A stretch of 46,159 nt of DNA, taken from NCBI GenBank assembly GCA_030265685.1, contig JAJDGO010000007.1, positions 1 to 46,159 on the forward strand. The letters run 5' to 3'. Source of the stretch: Bacteroidales bacterium OttesenSCG-928-M11 (GTDB taxonomy: Bacteria > Bacteroidota > Bacteroidia > Bacteroidales > Azobacteroidaceae). A model generated the notes under the pieces. That model saw only the letters and a program-made list of their open reading frames with translations. It was not told the DNA's origin and ran no database searches. Below, in pieces: positions 16,859 to 24,679 of the stretch. Position 1 is the stretch's first letter, and the number at the start of each line of letters is the position of its first letter. The position numbers were made by a program, and so were the translations under genes.

Positions 16859-17995
16859 TTATTCTACCAGTATAAAGTCATACTTTTCAAACTCCTTTCC
16901 ATTAATTATGATAGCCACCTGATGAAGTCCGAGATGAAGCTTCCGCGTTGTTACTACTTTGAAAGAGTGTTTCCGAGCGATGCATGTAGTTGAGTTGGGC
17001 GAGTAGTCTTTTTCACTGATTTTACAGACTTTCTTCGATAAGGTACCGTTTGCCTTTTGATAATAGAGCCCATATTCGAGTCGTATTTTAGTTTTTTTGT
17101 TGCTGTTATTCAAAAGATTAAAACTAAATTTCAACGATTCGCCAACTTTTACTTGGGGTGTTTCGATCAGAAAGCTTTCGATGTTAATATTCTTTGCCGA
17201 GCCAAGACCGAACAACTCCATTACTGCTGGATTTCCTTGCTTTAGAAGAGTCCGGCAACCGTGCTTAATGATCCAATCGACTTCTTCCGATTCGCCTTGC
17301 CATTTTTTTGCCAAATCAATCACTACTTCGGGATTATCTTTTGCAATATCATTCAAATTATTAGCAACACTTAGTCGAACAAATCTTGCCGGGTCGTTTT
17401 TGAGGTTTTCCAGTATGGGAACAATAGGAGAGGGGTTGGCTTTCAGATTTGGCAAAGCCATTGCCCAAGGCAGGCGCGGGCGGCAACCTTCCGATGCCAG
17501 CCGGCGTACTCCCCAATGTTCGTGCTTCGACCAAATGAGCATTTGCTCCATCATTTTGTTCGGATACTTTATGATAAAAGGATGAGTAACAAATTCGCAA
17601 CTCGTGAACTGGGTGATTCTCTCTATTGCTTTGACAGAGGTCTCGTAATCGTCCAGCCCGTATTGTTCTATATAATTATCCAGTATTGCCCCATACTCCA
17701 ATGTCAAGCCAAACTTTGCATCGTCAATTTTCGAACAATGAGAATATCGGGGTTCTATCCAATTCAATAGCTCAAGTATTTTAGCGATTGCTTCTTTATA
17801 ATCTGTTGGCAGAAATCTTTTGAGTACGGTTGCAATGTGTGCTACGCGCTGCTTGAGTTCTCTGTTTTCCCATTCGTTATCCATAATTTGGGACAGGAAC
17901 GCACGAGCATCAAAGTCGGGAATAACAAGCTGTAAGTCTTTCGTAAATTTATCGAAAAACGGTTCATTATAGAAATTCTTGAAAGGCTCTGCCAT
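16859..17995 (-). CDS. alkC: AlkC-type DNA alkylation repair glycosylase with C-terminal Ig-like domain
   Basis: The protein has about 378 residues, starting MAEPFKNFYNEPFFDKF at the ATG 17993-17995. HEAT-like helical repeats fill about 1-270 (WENRELKQRVAHIATVLKRFLP, WGVRRLASEGCRPRLPW, RFVRLSVANNLNDIAKDNP). This is the AlkC/AlkD fold that removes alkylated bases such as 3-methyladenine without flipping them. The last 100 residues (from about 275) are beta-rich and look like the Ig-like domain of the longer AlkC group. An in-frame upstream start at 18031 is possible but adds only MFLNCHLSRINY. It stands alone, convergent to the CHAT operon and divergent from the phosphate genes. Confidence 0.82.
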   Translation of the reverse strand: MAEPFKNFYNEPFFDKFTKDLQLVIPDFDARAFLSQIMDNEWENRELKQRVAHIATVLKRFLPTDYKEAIAKILELLNWIEPRYSHCSKIDDAKFGLTLEYGAILDNYIEQYGLDDYETSVKAIERITQFTSCEFVTHPFIIKYPNKMMEQMLIWSKHEHWGVRRLASEGCRPRLPWAMALPNLKANPSPIVPILENLKNDPARFVRLSVANNLNDIAKDNPEVVIDLAKKWQGESEEVDWIIKHGCRTLLKQGNPAVMELFGLGSAKNINIESFLIETPQVKVGESLKFSFNLLNNSNKKTKIRLEYGLYYQKANGTLSKKVCKISEKDYSPNSTTCIARKHSFKVVTTRKLHLGLHQVAIIINGKEFEKYDFILVE

Positions 17996-18180
17996 ATAAT
18001 TTATTCTTGATAGGTGACAATTTAGAAACAAGCGAAGTTCATTATTCTATCTCATTTTGTTTACTTTTTGTATAGATACAAAGAACAACTTATGGCAGCA
18101 AAGATAAGAAAGATTATTTGTGCAAAAAAGCTATTAGCGCCTTCCTGTTGATAAATAGAATCTCAAATCTTATTTTTTTC

Positions 18181-18225
18181 GTAACAAAATATACGGTAGC
18201 TTGTAATTTCGTGGGAATACTTTTG
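18181..18225 (+). promoter_or_regulatory. Promoter of the porin gene with candidate Pho box
   Basis: The -7 element is TACTTTTG at 18218-18225. GTAAC at 18181 and GTAAT at 18203 lie 37 and 15 bases before it, 22 bases apart. The same two GTAA positions occur at the pstS promoter, so these are likely binding half-sites of the PhoB-like regulator encoded at 23996. Confidence 0.65.
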
Positions 18226-18249
18226 CATCGTATAATTAAAATATGATGT

Positions 18250-19524
18250 ATGAAGAAAAAAATTATCACAGTATTAAGTTGCTTATGTCTATTAGGTAGT
18301 GCATTTGCACAAGAACAGTTGGAGAGTAATTCAAGTGAAAAAAGAATCGAACAGCTGGAACAGGAGAATAAAGCTCAGAACGAAGCCCTTAAAAAACTTC
18401 AAAAACTAAAAATCTCAGGCTACATACAAGGGCAATACCAATGGGGGCAAGAGGGCGCTTCGCTGAAAGTCGGTTCTGCTAATGAGGACTTAGAAAAGTC
18501 ATTCAATCGTATAGGTATCCGTCGGGGACGTATTAAGTTTACTTATGAAGAAGGCATTGCTTCAGGTGTTTTTCAACTGGACATCACAGAAAAGGGGCTT
18601 GGCATAAAGGATGCCTCTCTTAGTATTAAAGACCCTTGGCTAAAAACAAATTCACTGAAAGCTGGTGTTTTCGATCGCCCCTTTGGAAACGAAATCAGCT
18701 ATTCTTCTTCGCGACGAGAATCACCCGAGCGCTCTACTATTTTCCAAACTCTTTTCCCGGAAGAGCGGGATTTAGGCGCTATGATTACGCTTCAATCAGG
18801 AAATAAATCTCTCCTAAATTTCCTCAAATTAGAAACCGGACTTTTTGCCGGGAATGGTATCAAACAAGAAACCGACAATCAAAAAGATTTTATCGGACAC
18901 TTATCAGCCAATAAAAAATGGAGCAATCTGCAACTGAGTGGAGGTGTCTCTTATTATAATGGCGGCGTATATCAAGGGACTGAAAATGTCTATGAAATGA
19001 AAGAAAACGGCTTTGTTCTCAATAGTGATCCTGATAATAAAGGGAAATTTGCTAAACGGGAATATTTTGGTCTTGATGTACAAGTTGGGATAAAAAGCAT
19101 TTTAGGCACAACGCAGTTAAGAGGCGAATATTTATTAGGTAAACAGCCCGGCACTTCTTCCGGTAGTAAAAGTCCCAATGTATCCGCATTACCTAGCTCT
19201 GATACATATCTTCGCAAATTCGGTGGTGGCTATGTTATATTGGTACAAGATTTAGGAAGATCGCCACTTGCCGCAGTGCTGAAATACGATTGGTACGACC
19301 CGAATACGGAAGTATCAAAAGATGACATAGGATTGAATAATACCGGCAAAGGCGATATTGCGAAAGATACATTTGGTTTCGGGATGCTTTGGAGTATAAA
19401 TACGAACCTTCGCTTACAGGCATATTATGAAATAAACAAAAACGAGAAGACCGAAAACCTGAATGCTTATAAAAAAGACAGGAAAGACAATGTGTTTACG
19501 TTGAGGATGCAATATAAATTCTAA
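18250..19524 (+). CDS. Phosphate-selective porin (OprO/OprP-like)
   Basis: This 424-residue outer-membrane protein has a signal peptide ending SAFAQ. A short coiled coil (SEKRIEQLEQENKAQNEALKK in part, about 27-52) should trimerise the barrel. From LKISGYIQGQYQWGQ on, alternating strands form a porin barrel that ends in an aromatic residue (LRMQYKF), as is usual for outer-membrane proteins. The family is the phosphate-selective porin O/P group. Its place just before pstS and the shared promoter architecture support phosphate uptake across the outer membrane. Ion selectivity itself cannot be read from the sequence. Confidence 0.85.
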   Translation: MKKKIITVLSCLCLLGSAFAQEQLESNSSEKRIEQLEQENKAQNEALKKLQKLKISGYIQGQYQWGQEGASLKVGSANEDLEKSFNRIGIRRGRIKFTYEEGIASGVFQLDITEKGLGIKDASLSIKDPWLKTNSLKAGVFDRPFGNEISYSSSRRESPERSTIFQTLFPEERDLGAMITLQSGNKSLLNFLKLETGLFAGNGIKQETDNQKDFIGHLSANKKWSNLQLSGGVSYYNGGVYQGTENVYEMKENGFVLNSDPDNKGKFAKREYFGLDVQVGIKSILGTTQLRGEYLLGKQPGTSSGSKSPNVSALPSSDTYLRKFGGGYVILVQDLGRSPLAAVLKYDWYDPNTEVSKDDIGLNNTGKGDIAKDTFGFGMLWSINTNLRLQAYYEINKNEKTENLNAYKKDRKDNVFTLRMQYKF

Positions 19525-19533
19525 AAATCATTC

Positions 19534-19589
19534 GTAACAGAACTGTAACAATATAGTCGATCATCTGTAATTTTCCCATCATAAATTTG
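19534..19589 (+). promoter_or_regulatory. pstS promoter with 11-bp-spaced candidate Pho boxes
   Basis: The -7 element is TAAATTTG at 19582-19589. GTAACA occurs at 19534 and 19545, and GTAAT at 19567; GTCGA at 19556 may be a degenerate unit. Starts are at a strict 11-base step (34, 45, 56, 67), one helical turn. The classic Pho box of Escherichia coli also uses 11-base direct repeats. Confidence 0.7.
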
Positions 19590-19628
19590 CACAAAGTTAA
19601 TTAGAAACCAATTTAAAAATATAAAGAA

Positions 19629-20444
19629 ATGAAAAAGACAATTTTAACAACAGTCGTTTTAATAGTAGCTTTATTCAATGTACAAGCACAACGCATCAAA
19701 GGATCTGATACGATGCTTCCCTTATCGCAAAAGACAGCGGAGGAATTCATGAAAATAAACCCGTCTAGTACGGTTACAGTAACCGGTGGAGGAAGCGGTG
19801 TAGGTATTGCAGCTCTGCTTGAAGGTACAACCGAATTGGCACAGCTTTCACGGAAAATTAAATTCGATGAAAAGAATAAACTGAAAGAAAAAGGCAAAAC
19901 AGTAAAAGAAGTGATAGCCGCTTACGATGCTTTAGCCATTGTTGTGCATCCATCTAACAAAGTAAGCAATCTTACTCGTGAACAATTGGAAGGTATATTT
20001 ACCGGAAAAATAAAAAACTGGAAAGAGGTTGGCGGTGCTAATATGCCTATCGTGCCATATTCTCGCGAAACGTCTTCCGGTACATATGAGTTTTTCAAAG
20101 AAAGCGTACTGAAAAAGAAAAATTACATGTCTGGTATTATGAGTATGCCTGCAACTGGAGCCATTATTCAATCCATCAGCCAAACAAAAGGAGCTATCGG
20201 TTATGTCGGACTAGCATACCTGAACAAGGATGTAAAAGCCATTCATGTATCGTATGATGGAGGTAAAACATATGTTGAGCCAACGGTAGCGAATGCTAAA
20301 AACGAAAGCTATCCAATCGTTCGCCCTTTGTATTACTATTATGATGCAGCAATGGAAATTAAAGTAAAACCTTTCATTGACTATGTCTTATCAGCTAAAG
20401 GACAAAAGATTGTTTCCGAGATAGGATTTATTACCGTAAAATGA
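19629..20444 (+). CDS. pstS: Phosphate ABC transporter substrate-binding protein
   Basis: This 271-residue periplasmic protein has a signal peptide (KKTILTTVVLIVALFNVQAQ). The phosphate-binding signatures IKGSDTMLPLSQ, TGGGSGVGIAALLEGTTELA and YSRETSSGTYEF are present. These residues hold phosphate through main-chain amides and Ser/Thr. LTREQLEGIFTGKIKNW starts at residue 115. It delivers phosphate to PstCAB. Its last four bases overlap the start of pstC. The promoter directly upstream carries candidate Pho boxes. Confidence 0.95.
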   Translation: MKKTILTTVVLIVALFNVQAQRIKGSDTMLPLSQKTAEEFMKINPSSTVTVTGGGSGVGIAALLEGTTELAQLSRKIKFDEKNKLKEKGKTVKEVIAAYDALAIVVHPSNKVSNLTREQLEGIFTGKIKNWKEVGGANMPIVPYSRETSSGTYEFFKESVLKKKNYMSGIMSMPATGAIIQSISQTKGAIGYVGLAYLNKDVKAIHVSYDGGKTYVEPTVANAKNESYPIVRPLYYYYDAAMEIKVKPFIDYVLSAKGQKIVSEIGFITVK

Positions 20445-21649
20445 AAAAAATCAGACAAATTATAGAGCGCATGGTAAAGGTAATGCTAACCCTTAGTGGA
20501 AGCATTACCAGCCTTGCTATTCTGCTTATTATTATATTTTTGTTCAAAGAAGGCTTTGGATTGTTTAACAACCCTTCTGTTGAAAAAGGATATGCACTGT
20601 GTATTAATGCTTCCAATCCGGTTGAATATTTAAGCCCGGAACAAATTAAACAGATATTCGATTACGAGATAACTACATGGGATGAAGTGAGTGGTAATAG
20701 AGAAGATATTATTCCTTTTCGTTTTGATGAGATATTCTCCATGTATCCCGAAGAAGAGTTTGGAATAGACTACGAGCTTCTTCCTGAAAAACTTGGCGAA
20801 GTAATTGTCCAAAATCCGAATATCATTGCTTATATACCGGAACAATACCTACTACGGGAAAATGCTTCCGTTAAGACGTTACCACAAGAGAATATACGGG
20901 TTGACAATTTCTTTGGAGGCAAGGAATGGCTACCTACAGCTACACCTTCTCCCCAATTCGGCGTGCTCCCTCTTATAATGGGTACACTGTGGGTTAGTTT
21001 TTTTGCTATCTTGATTGCGTTACCCTTAGGGATGGGAGTAGCTATTTACATGTCAGAACTGGCGGGTACACGCATCCATAAGCTTCTTAAGCCTGCTATC
21101 GAATTATTGGCAGGCATCCCGTCGGTGGTCTATGGATTCTTCGGATTAGTAGTATTAGTTCCCCTTGTTCAGAAAGCCTTAAGCCTACCTGTAGGAGAAA
21201 CTGCTTTTGCCGGCAGCCTGATTCTGGCTATTATGGCCTTGCCAACTATTATTACCATCGCCGAAGATGCCATGAGGGGAACACCTAGAGCCATGCGTGA
21301 AGCCAGTTTGGCATTGGGGGCCACCCGTTGGCAAACTATCTACAAGGTAATTGTGCCTTATGCATCCTCTGGAATTACGGCAGCTGTTGTGTTGGGTATC
21401 GGAAGGGCTATCGGAGAAACAATGGCGGTATTGATGGTAACCGGAAATGCCGCAGTAATGCCCAATTCTCTTTTTCAATCGGTACGGACAATCCCGGCAA
21501 CCATTGCTGCCGAATTAGGTGAAGCTCCAGCTGGTGGAGCACATTATCAGTCCTTATTTCTATTGGGGTGTATCCTGTTTGCTATTACGATGCTAATTAG
21601 TGTATCGGCGGAATTTATTTCAAAACGGCAACACAATAAAGGTATTTGA
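20441..21649 (+). CDS. pstC: Phosphate ABC transporter permease PstC with PstS-like insert
   Basis: This 402-residue inner-membrane protein is longer than a typical PstC of about 300-320. After the first helix (about 15-38) comes an extra periplasmic stretch of about 110 residues. Residues about 49-85 resemble PstS: ALCINASNPVEYLSPEQIKQ here against ALAIVVHPSNKVSNLTREQL in PstS, each followed by IF and a W.EV.G motif. The canonical permease resumes at WLPTATPSPQFGVLPLIMGT and carries the EAA loop (MREASLALGATRWQT). It forms the channel with PstA. Confidence 0.95.
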   Translation: MKKIRQIIERMVKVMLTLSGSITSLAILLIIIFLFKEGFGLFNNPSVEKGYALCINASNPVEYLSPEQIKQIFDYEITTWDEVSGNREDIIPFRFDEIFSMYPEEEFGIDYELLPEKLGEVIVQNPNIIAYIPEQYLLRENASVKTLPQENIRVDNFFGGKEWLPTATPSPQFGVLPLIMGTLWVSFFAILIALPLGMGVAIYMSELAGTRIHKLLKPAIELLAGIPSVVYGFFGLVVLVPLVQKALSLPVGETAFAGSLILAIMALPTIITIAEDAMRGTPRAMREASLALGATRWQTIYKVIVPYASSGITAAVVLGIGRAIGETMAVLMVTGNAAVMPNSLFQSVRTIPATIAAELGEAPAGGAHYQSLFLLGCILFAITMLISVSAEFISKRQHNKGI

Positions 21650-21651
21650 TT

Positions 21652-22506
21652 ATGAATAAAAGATTAAAACAAAAAATAGCATTCGCTGTTTTTCGCATAC
21701 TGGGATTAATGGTTGTGGGTATTCTTTTCTGGATACTCGGATTCATACTCTATAATGGTATTGGTGTGGTAAACTGGGAATTTTTGATAACCGCTCCTAA
21801 AGAAGGTATGACTGCTGGTGGGATTCTTCCTGCTATCGTAGGAACACTTTGTTTGATAGCAGGAAGCGTAATATTTGCGTTCCCTATTGGGGTAATGTCG
21901 GCTATTTATATGAATGAGTATGCCGGGAATGGCTGGATTGTTCGATTTATTCGCATTATGACCAATAATTTGGGAAGCATTCCGTCTATTGTATTCGGAT
22001 TGTTTGGAATGGCATTGTTTGTAAATACGCTAAAATTTGGAGATTCTATTCTGGCCGGTTCGTGTACTCTTGGATTGTTGGTTTTACCCTTAATTATTCG
22101 TACTACGGAAGAAGCCTTAAAAGCCATACCAGATTCTTTTCGGACAGGAAGTTTAGCTTTAGGAGCAAGCAAACTGCAAACCATCCGACGGGTGATATTA
22201 CCAATAGCCTTCCCCAATATCATAACGGGGCTAATTCTTTCCATCGGTAGGGTTTCGGGAGAAACTGCACCTATCTTGTTTACGGTAGCCGCCTATTTCT
22301 TACCTAAACTTCCTAATAGTATATTTGATCAGGTAATGGCTTTACCATACCATCTATATGTGATTGCAACAAGTGGAACAGACATAGAAGCTTCTCGTCC
22401 GATTGCATACGGAACAGCTTTAGTGTTAATTGCCATTGTTTTACTGATGAATCTGTTGGCTACGATTCTAAGGAGATATTTCGGACGAAAAGTAAAAATA
22501 AACTAA
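21652..22506 (+). CDS. pstA: Phosphate ABC transporter permease PstA
   Basis: This 284-residue permease has six membrane helices. The start is placed at the ATG 21652, two bases after the pstC stop; the TTG at 21646 overlaps pstC and is less likely. The second helix follows the conserved stretch [15 protein letters not shown], and the EAA loop is [38 protein letters not shown] matches the PstA signature. It pairs with PstC to pass phosphate to the cytoplasm. Confidence 0.95.
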   Translation: MNKRLKQKIAFAVFRILGLMVVGILFWILGFILYNGIGVVNWEFLITAPKEGMTAGGILPAIVGTLCLIAGSVIFAFPIGVMSAIYMNEYAGNGWIVRFIRIMTNNLGSIPSIVFGLFGMALFVNTLKFGDSILAGSCTLGLLVLPLIIRTTEEALKAIPDSFRTGSLALGASKLQTIRRVILPIAFPNIITGLILSIGRVSGETAPILFTVAAYFLPKLPNSIFDQVMALPYHLYVIATSGTDIEASRPIAYGTALVLIAIVLLMNLLATILRRYFGRKVKIN

Positions 22507-22507
22507 T

Positions 22508-23254
22508 ATGATACAAGCAAAAGATATAAATTTTTATTATGGTGATTTCCATGCCTTAAAGAGTATCGACATGGAGATTGAGACGAATACGGTAACGGCT
22601 TTTATCGGCCCATCGGGTTGTGGGAAATCTACATTCCTGCGCCTGTTCAATCGCATGAATGAGTTGATAGATAATACCCGGCTTACGGGTGAGTGTCTGA
22701 TTGACGGACAAAACATTTACCATAAATCGGTACAGGTGGATGAACTTAGAAAAAAAGTTGGAATGGTATTCCAAAAGCCCAATCCTTTCCCGAAATCTAT
22801 TTTTGAAAACGTAGCTTATGGCTTACGGGTAAATGACATCCGGGATAAGTCGTATATTACTCAGCGAGTAGAAGAATCGCTAAAAGCGGCTGCCCTTTGG
22901 GATGAAGTGAAAGATAAACTAAAGAAATCGGCTTTTGAACTCTCTGGAGGGCAGCAACAGAGGCTTTGCATTGCGCGGGCGCTGGCCATATCTCCGTCAG
23001 TCCTGTTGATGGATGAGCCCGCTTCTGCTCTTGATCCTATATCCACTTCTAAGATAGAGGAACTGATACATTCTCTTAAAAAAGATTATACGATTGTTAT
23101 AGTCACCCATAATATGCAACAGGCTGCTCGCGTGAGCGATAAGACAGGATTTTTTATGCTTGGCGAATTGATTGAATACGATGATACTAAAAAGATATTC
23201 TTAAAACCCGAAAAAGAGCAAACTCAGAATTACATTACCGGCAGATTCGGTTAA
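22508..23254 (+). CDS. pstB: Phosphate ABC transporter ATP-binding protein
   Basis: This 248-residue ATPase of the phosphate importer is of standard length. Walker A is GPSGCGKST (about 33-41). The PstB-specific stretch FNRMNEL follows, then [15 protein letters not shown] with the Q-loop. The signature is LSGGQQQRL, Walker B is [13 protein letters not shown], and the switch histidine is in VTHNMQQ. It starts one base after the pstA stop. All catalytic residues are intact. Confidence 0.97.
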   Translation: MIQAKDINFYYGDFHALKSIDMEIETNTVTAFIGPSGCGKSTFLRLFNRMNELIDNTRLTGECLIDGQNIYHKSVQVDELRKKVGMVFQKPNPFPKSIFENVAYGLRVNDIRDKSYITQRVEESLKAAALWDEVKDKLKKSAFELSGGQQQRLCIARALAISPSVLLMDEPASALDPISTSKIEELIHSLKKDYTIVIVTHNMQQAARVSDKTGFFMLGELIEYDDTKKIFLKPEKEQTQNYITGRFG

Positions 23255-23274
23255 TATTATTAAAACAAATAGAT

Positions 23275-23940
23275 ATGAAACATACAGAAAAAGAATTACA
23301 AGAATTAAAAGAGGAAATAAACCAAATGTGGAAATTGGTTCTTTCTCAATTGGAAAAAGCAAAACAATCTTTTCTGAGTAGTGATATTGAATTGGCGATG
23401 GAAATAGCCAGTCGAGAAAAACGTGTCGACGCTTTTGAGCTCAAAATCGATAGTGATTGTGAGAACTACATAGCTCTTTACAGCCCGGTAGCCATTGATT
23501 TGCGGTTGGTACTTTCTCTGATAAAAATCAGCAGTACTCTTGAACGAATCGGCGATTTTGCCGAAGGGATTGCTCGACATGTCATAGATGATGATTGTAA
23601 CAAAATAAGTTCACAGGTGATAGAAGAATTACAGTTGGAAAATATCTTTGATAGCTTAATTTCGATGCTATCTGATAGTTTTGTTGCCCTTGAATCGGAG
23701 AACACAAAAGTTGTAGGCAAAATACTGGCAAAAGATGATGAAATAGATACGTTGTATCACAATTCTCTCGATATACTGACAAACTACATGCAATCAGAAC
23801 CTTCATTTATTCGTTGCGGATTAAAATTAATGCTACTGATCCGTAAACTGGAGCGTATAGGCGACCATTGTAGTAATATTGTAGAAGAAATTGTATTCTA
23901 TGTGGACGCTAAGGTTTTAAAGCATGGAATAAAGAAATGA
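23275..23940 (+). CDS. phoU: Phosphate transport regulator PhoU
   Basis: This 221-residue all-helical protein has two repeated three-helix bundles. Each contains the metal-binding ExxxD-type motif of PhoU: LERIGDFAEGIARHV near 85-99 and LERIGDHCSNIVEE near 194-207. PhoU links the Pst transporter to the PhoR kinase and keeps the regulon off when phosphate is plentiful. It is 20 bases after pstB and ends the transport operon. A short palindrome and a new promoter follow. Confidence 0.95.
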   Translation: MKHTEKELQELKEEINQMWKLVLSQLEKAKQSFLSSDIELAMEIASREKRVDAFELKIDSDCENYIALYSPVAIDLRLVLSLIKISSTLERIGDFAEGIARHVIDDDCNKISSQVIEELQLENIFDSLISMLSDSFVALESENTKVVGKILAKDDEIDTLYHNSLDILTNYMQSEPSFIRCGLKLMLLIRKLERIGDHCSNIVEEIVFYVDAKVLKHGIKK

Positions 23941-23944
23941 AGTA

Positions 23945-23979
23945 TTTGCACTCAAAGTCATTTCGAATGACTATTTTTG
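23945..23979 (+). promoter_or_regulatory. Promoter and palindrome before the phoB-like gene
   Basis: TATTTTTG at 23972-23979 fits the -7 element and TTTG at 23945-23948 may be the -33, with a wide 23-base gap. A 17-bp inverted repeat (AGTCATT-TCG-AATGACT, 23956-23972) fills the spacer and is followed by a T run. It could be an operator for the regulator pair, a weak terminator for phoU, or both. Confidence 0.5.
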
Positions 23980-23995
23980 CAAAAAGTAGAGTCGT

Positions 23996-24679
23996 ATGGA
24001 AAAACAAAAAATACTTGTTGTTGATGATGAAGTCAATATTTGTGAAATTCTATTTTACATGCTAACAAATGATGGTTATGAAGTTATTTGTGCTCGTTCT
24101 GCAGAGGAAGCTTTCGAAAAACTTACTTCGGAATATTCGCTTATCCTTTTGGATGTGATGATGGGAGGAATGTCGGGGTATAAAATGGCAGAGACATTGC
24201 GTAGTAATGGTAACCAAATACCGATTATTTTTCTTACAGCAAAAAATACAGAAAATGACATGTTGACTGGTTTTTCTGTTGGAGGAGATGATTATATCTC
24301 CAAACCCTTTTCGCTCAAAGAAGTTTCAGCCCGTGTAAAAGCTATGTTGAAAAGACAAAAAGTAGAAGTGAAACCGTTAAGTAAATTTTCATATAAAGAT
24401 TTTTCTATTGATTTTAATACAAAAGAAGTTATTGTTGGAATAGAAACAGTTCTATTAACAAAAACCGAGTTTGAGCTTCTGGAGTTTTTAGTTAAGCATC
24501 AAGAGCGTATCTTCTCTCGTGAAGAAATTGTAGATCATATTTGGGAGAAAACACCTTATATAACAGAAAGAACGGTGGATGTTCATATTACACGTTTGCG
24601 GAAAAAATTAGGAAACTATTCATCACTTATCTCTAATCGTTCTGGCTATGGATACAGGTTTAATATCTCCAATATATGA
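23996..24679 (+). CDS. phoB: PhoB-like response regulator (OmpR family)
   Basis: This 227-residue protein has a receiver domain (1-120) and an OmpR-type winged-helix DNA-binding domain (about 130-227). Acidic residues Asp10 and Asp11, phospho-acceptor Asp53 (LILLDVMMGGMSG), the switch Thr in FLTAKN and Lys in ISKPF are all present. The DNA-binding part has LTKTEFELLEFL and ERTVDVHITRLRKKL. Its neighbours make it the phosphate-starvation activator. It overlaps the kinase gene by four bases. The GTAA repeats upstream of the porin and pstS genes are its likely targets. Confidence 0.9.
   Translation: MEKQKILVVDDEVNICEILFYMLTNDGYEVICARSAEEAFEKLTSEYSLILLDVMMGGMSGYKMAETLRSNGNQIPIIFLTAKNTENDMLTGFSVGGDDYISKPFSLKEVSARVKAMLKRQKVEVKPLSKFSYKDFSIDFNTKEVIVGIETVLLTKTEFELLEFLVKHQERIFSREEIVDHIWEKTPYITERTVDVHITRLRKKLGNYSSLISNRSGYGYRFNISNI

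Noticed and set aside
17097-17585. 162-codon plus-strand open frame
   Set aside because: It lies fully inside the AlkC-like gene on the other strand and shows no protein-like pattern; it is a shadow.
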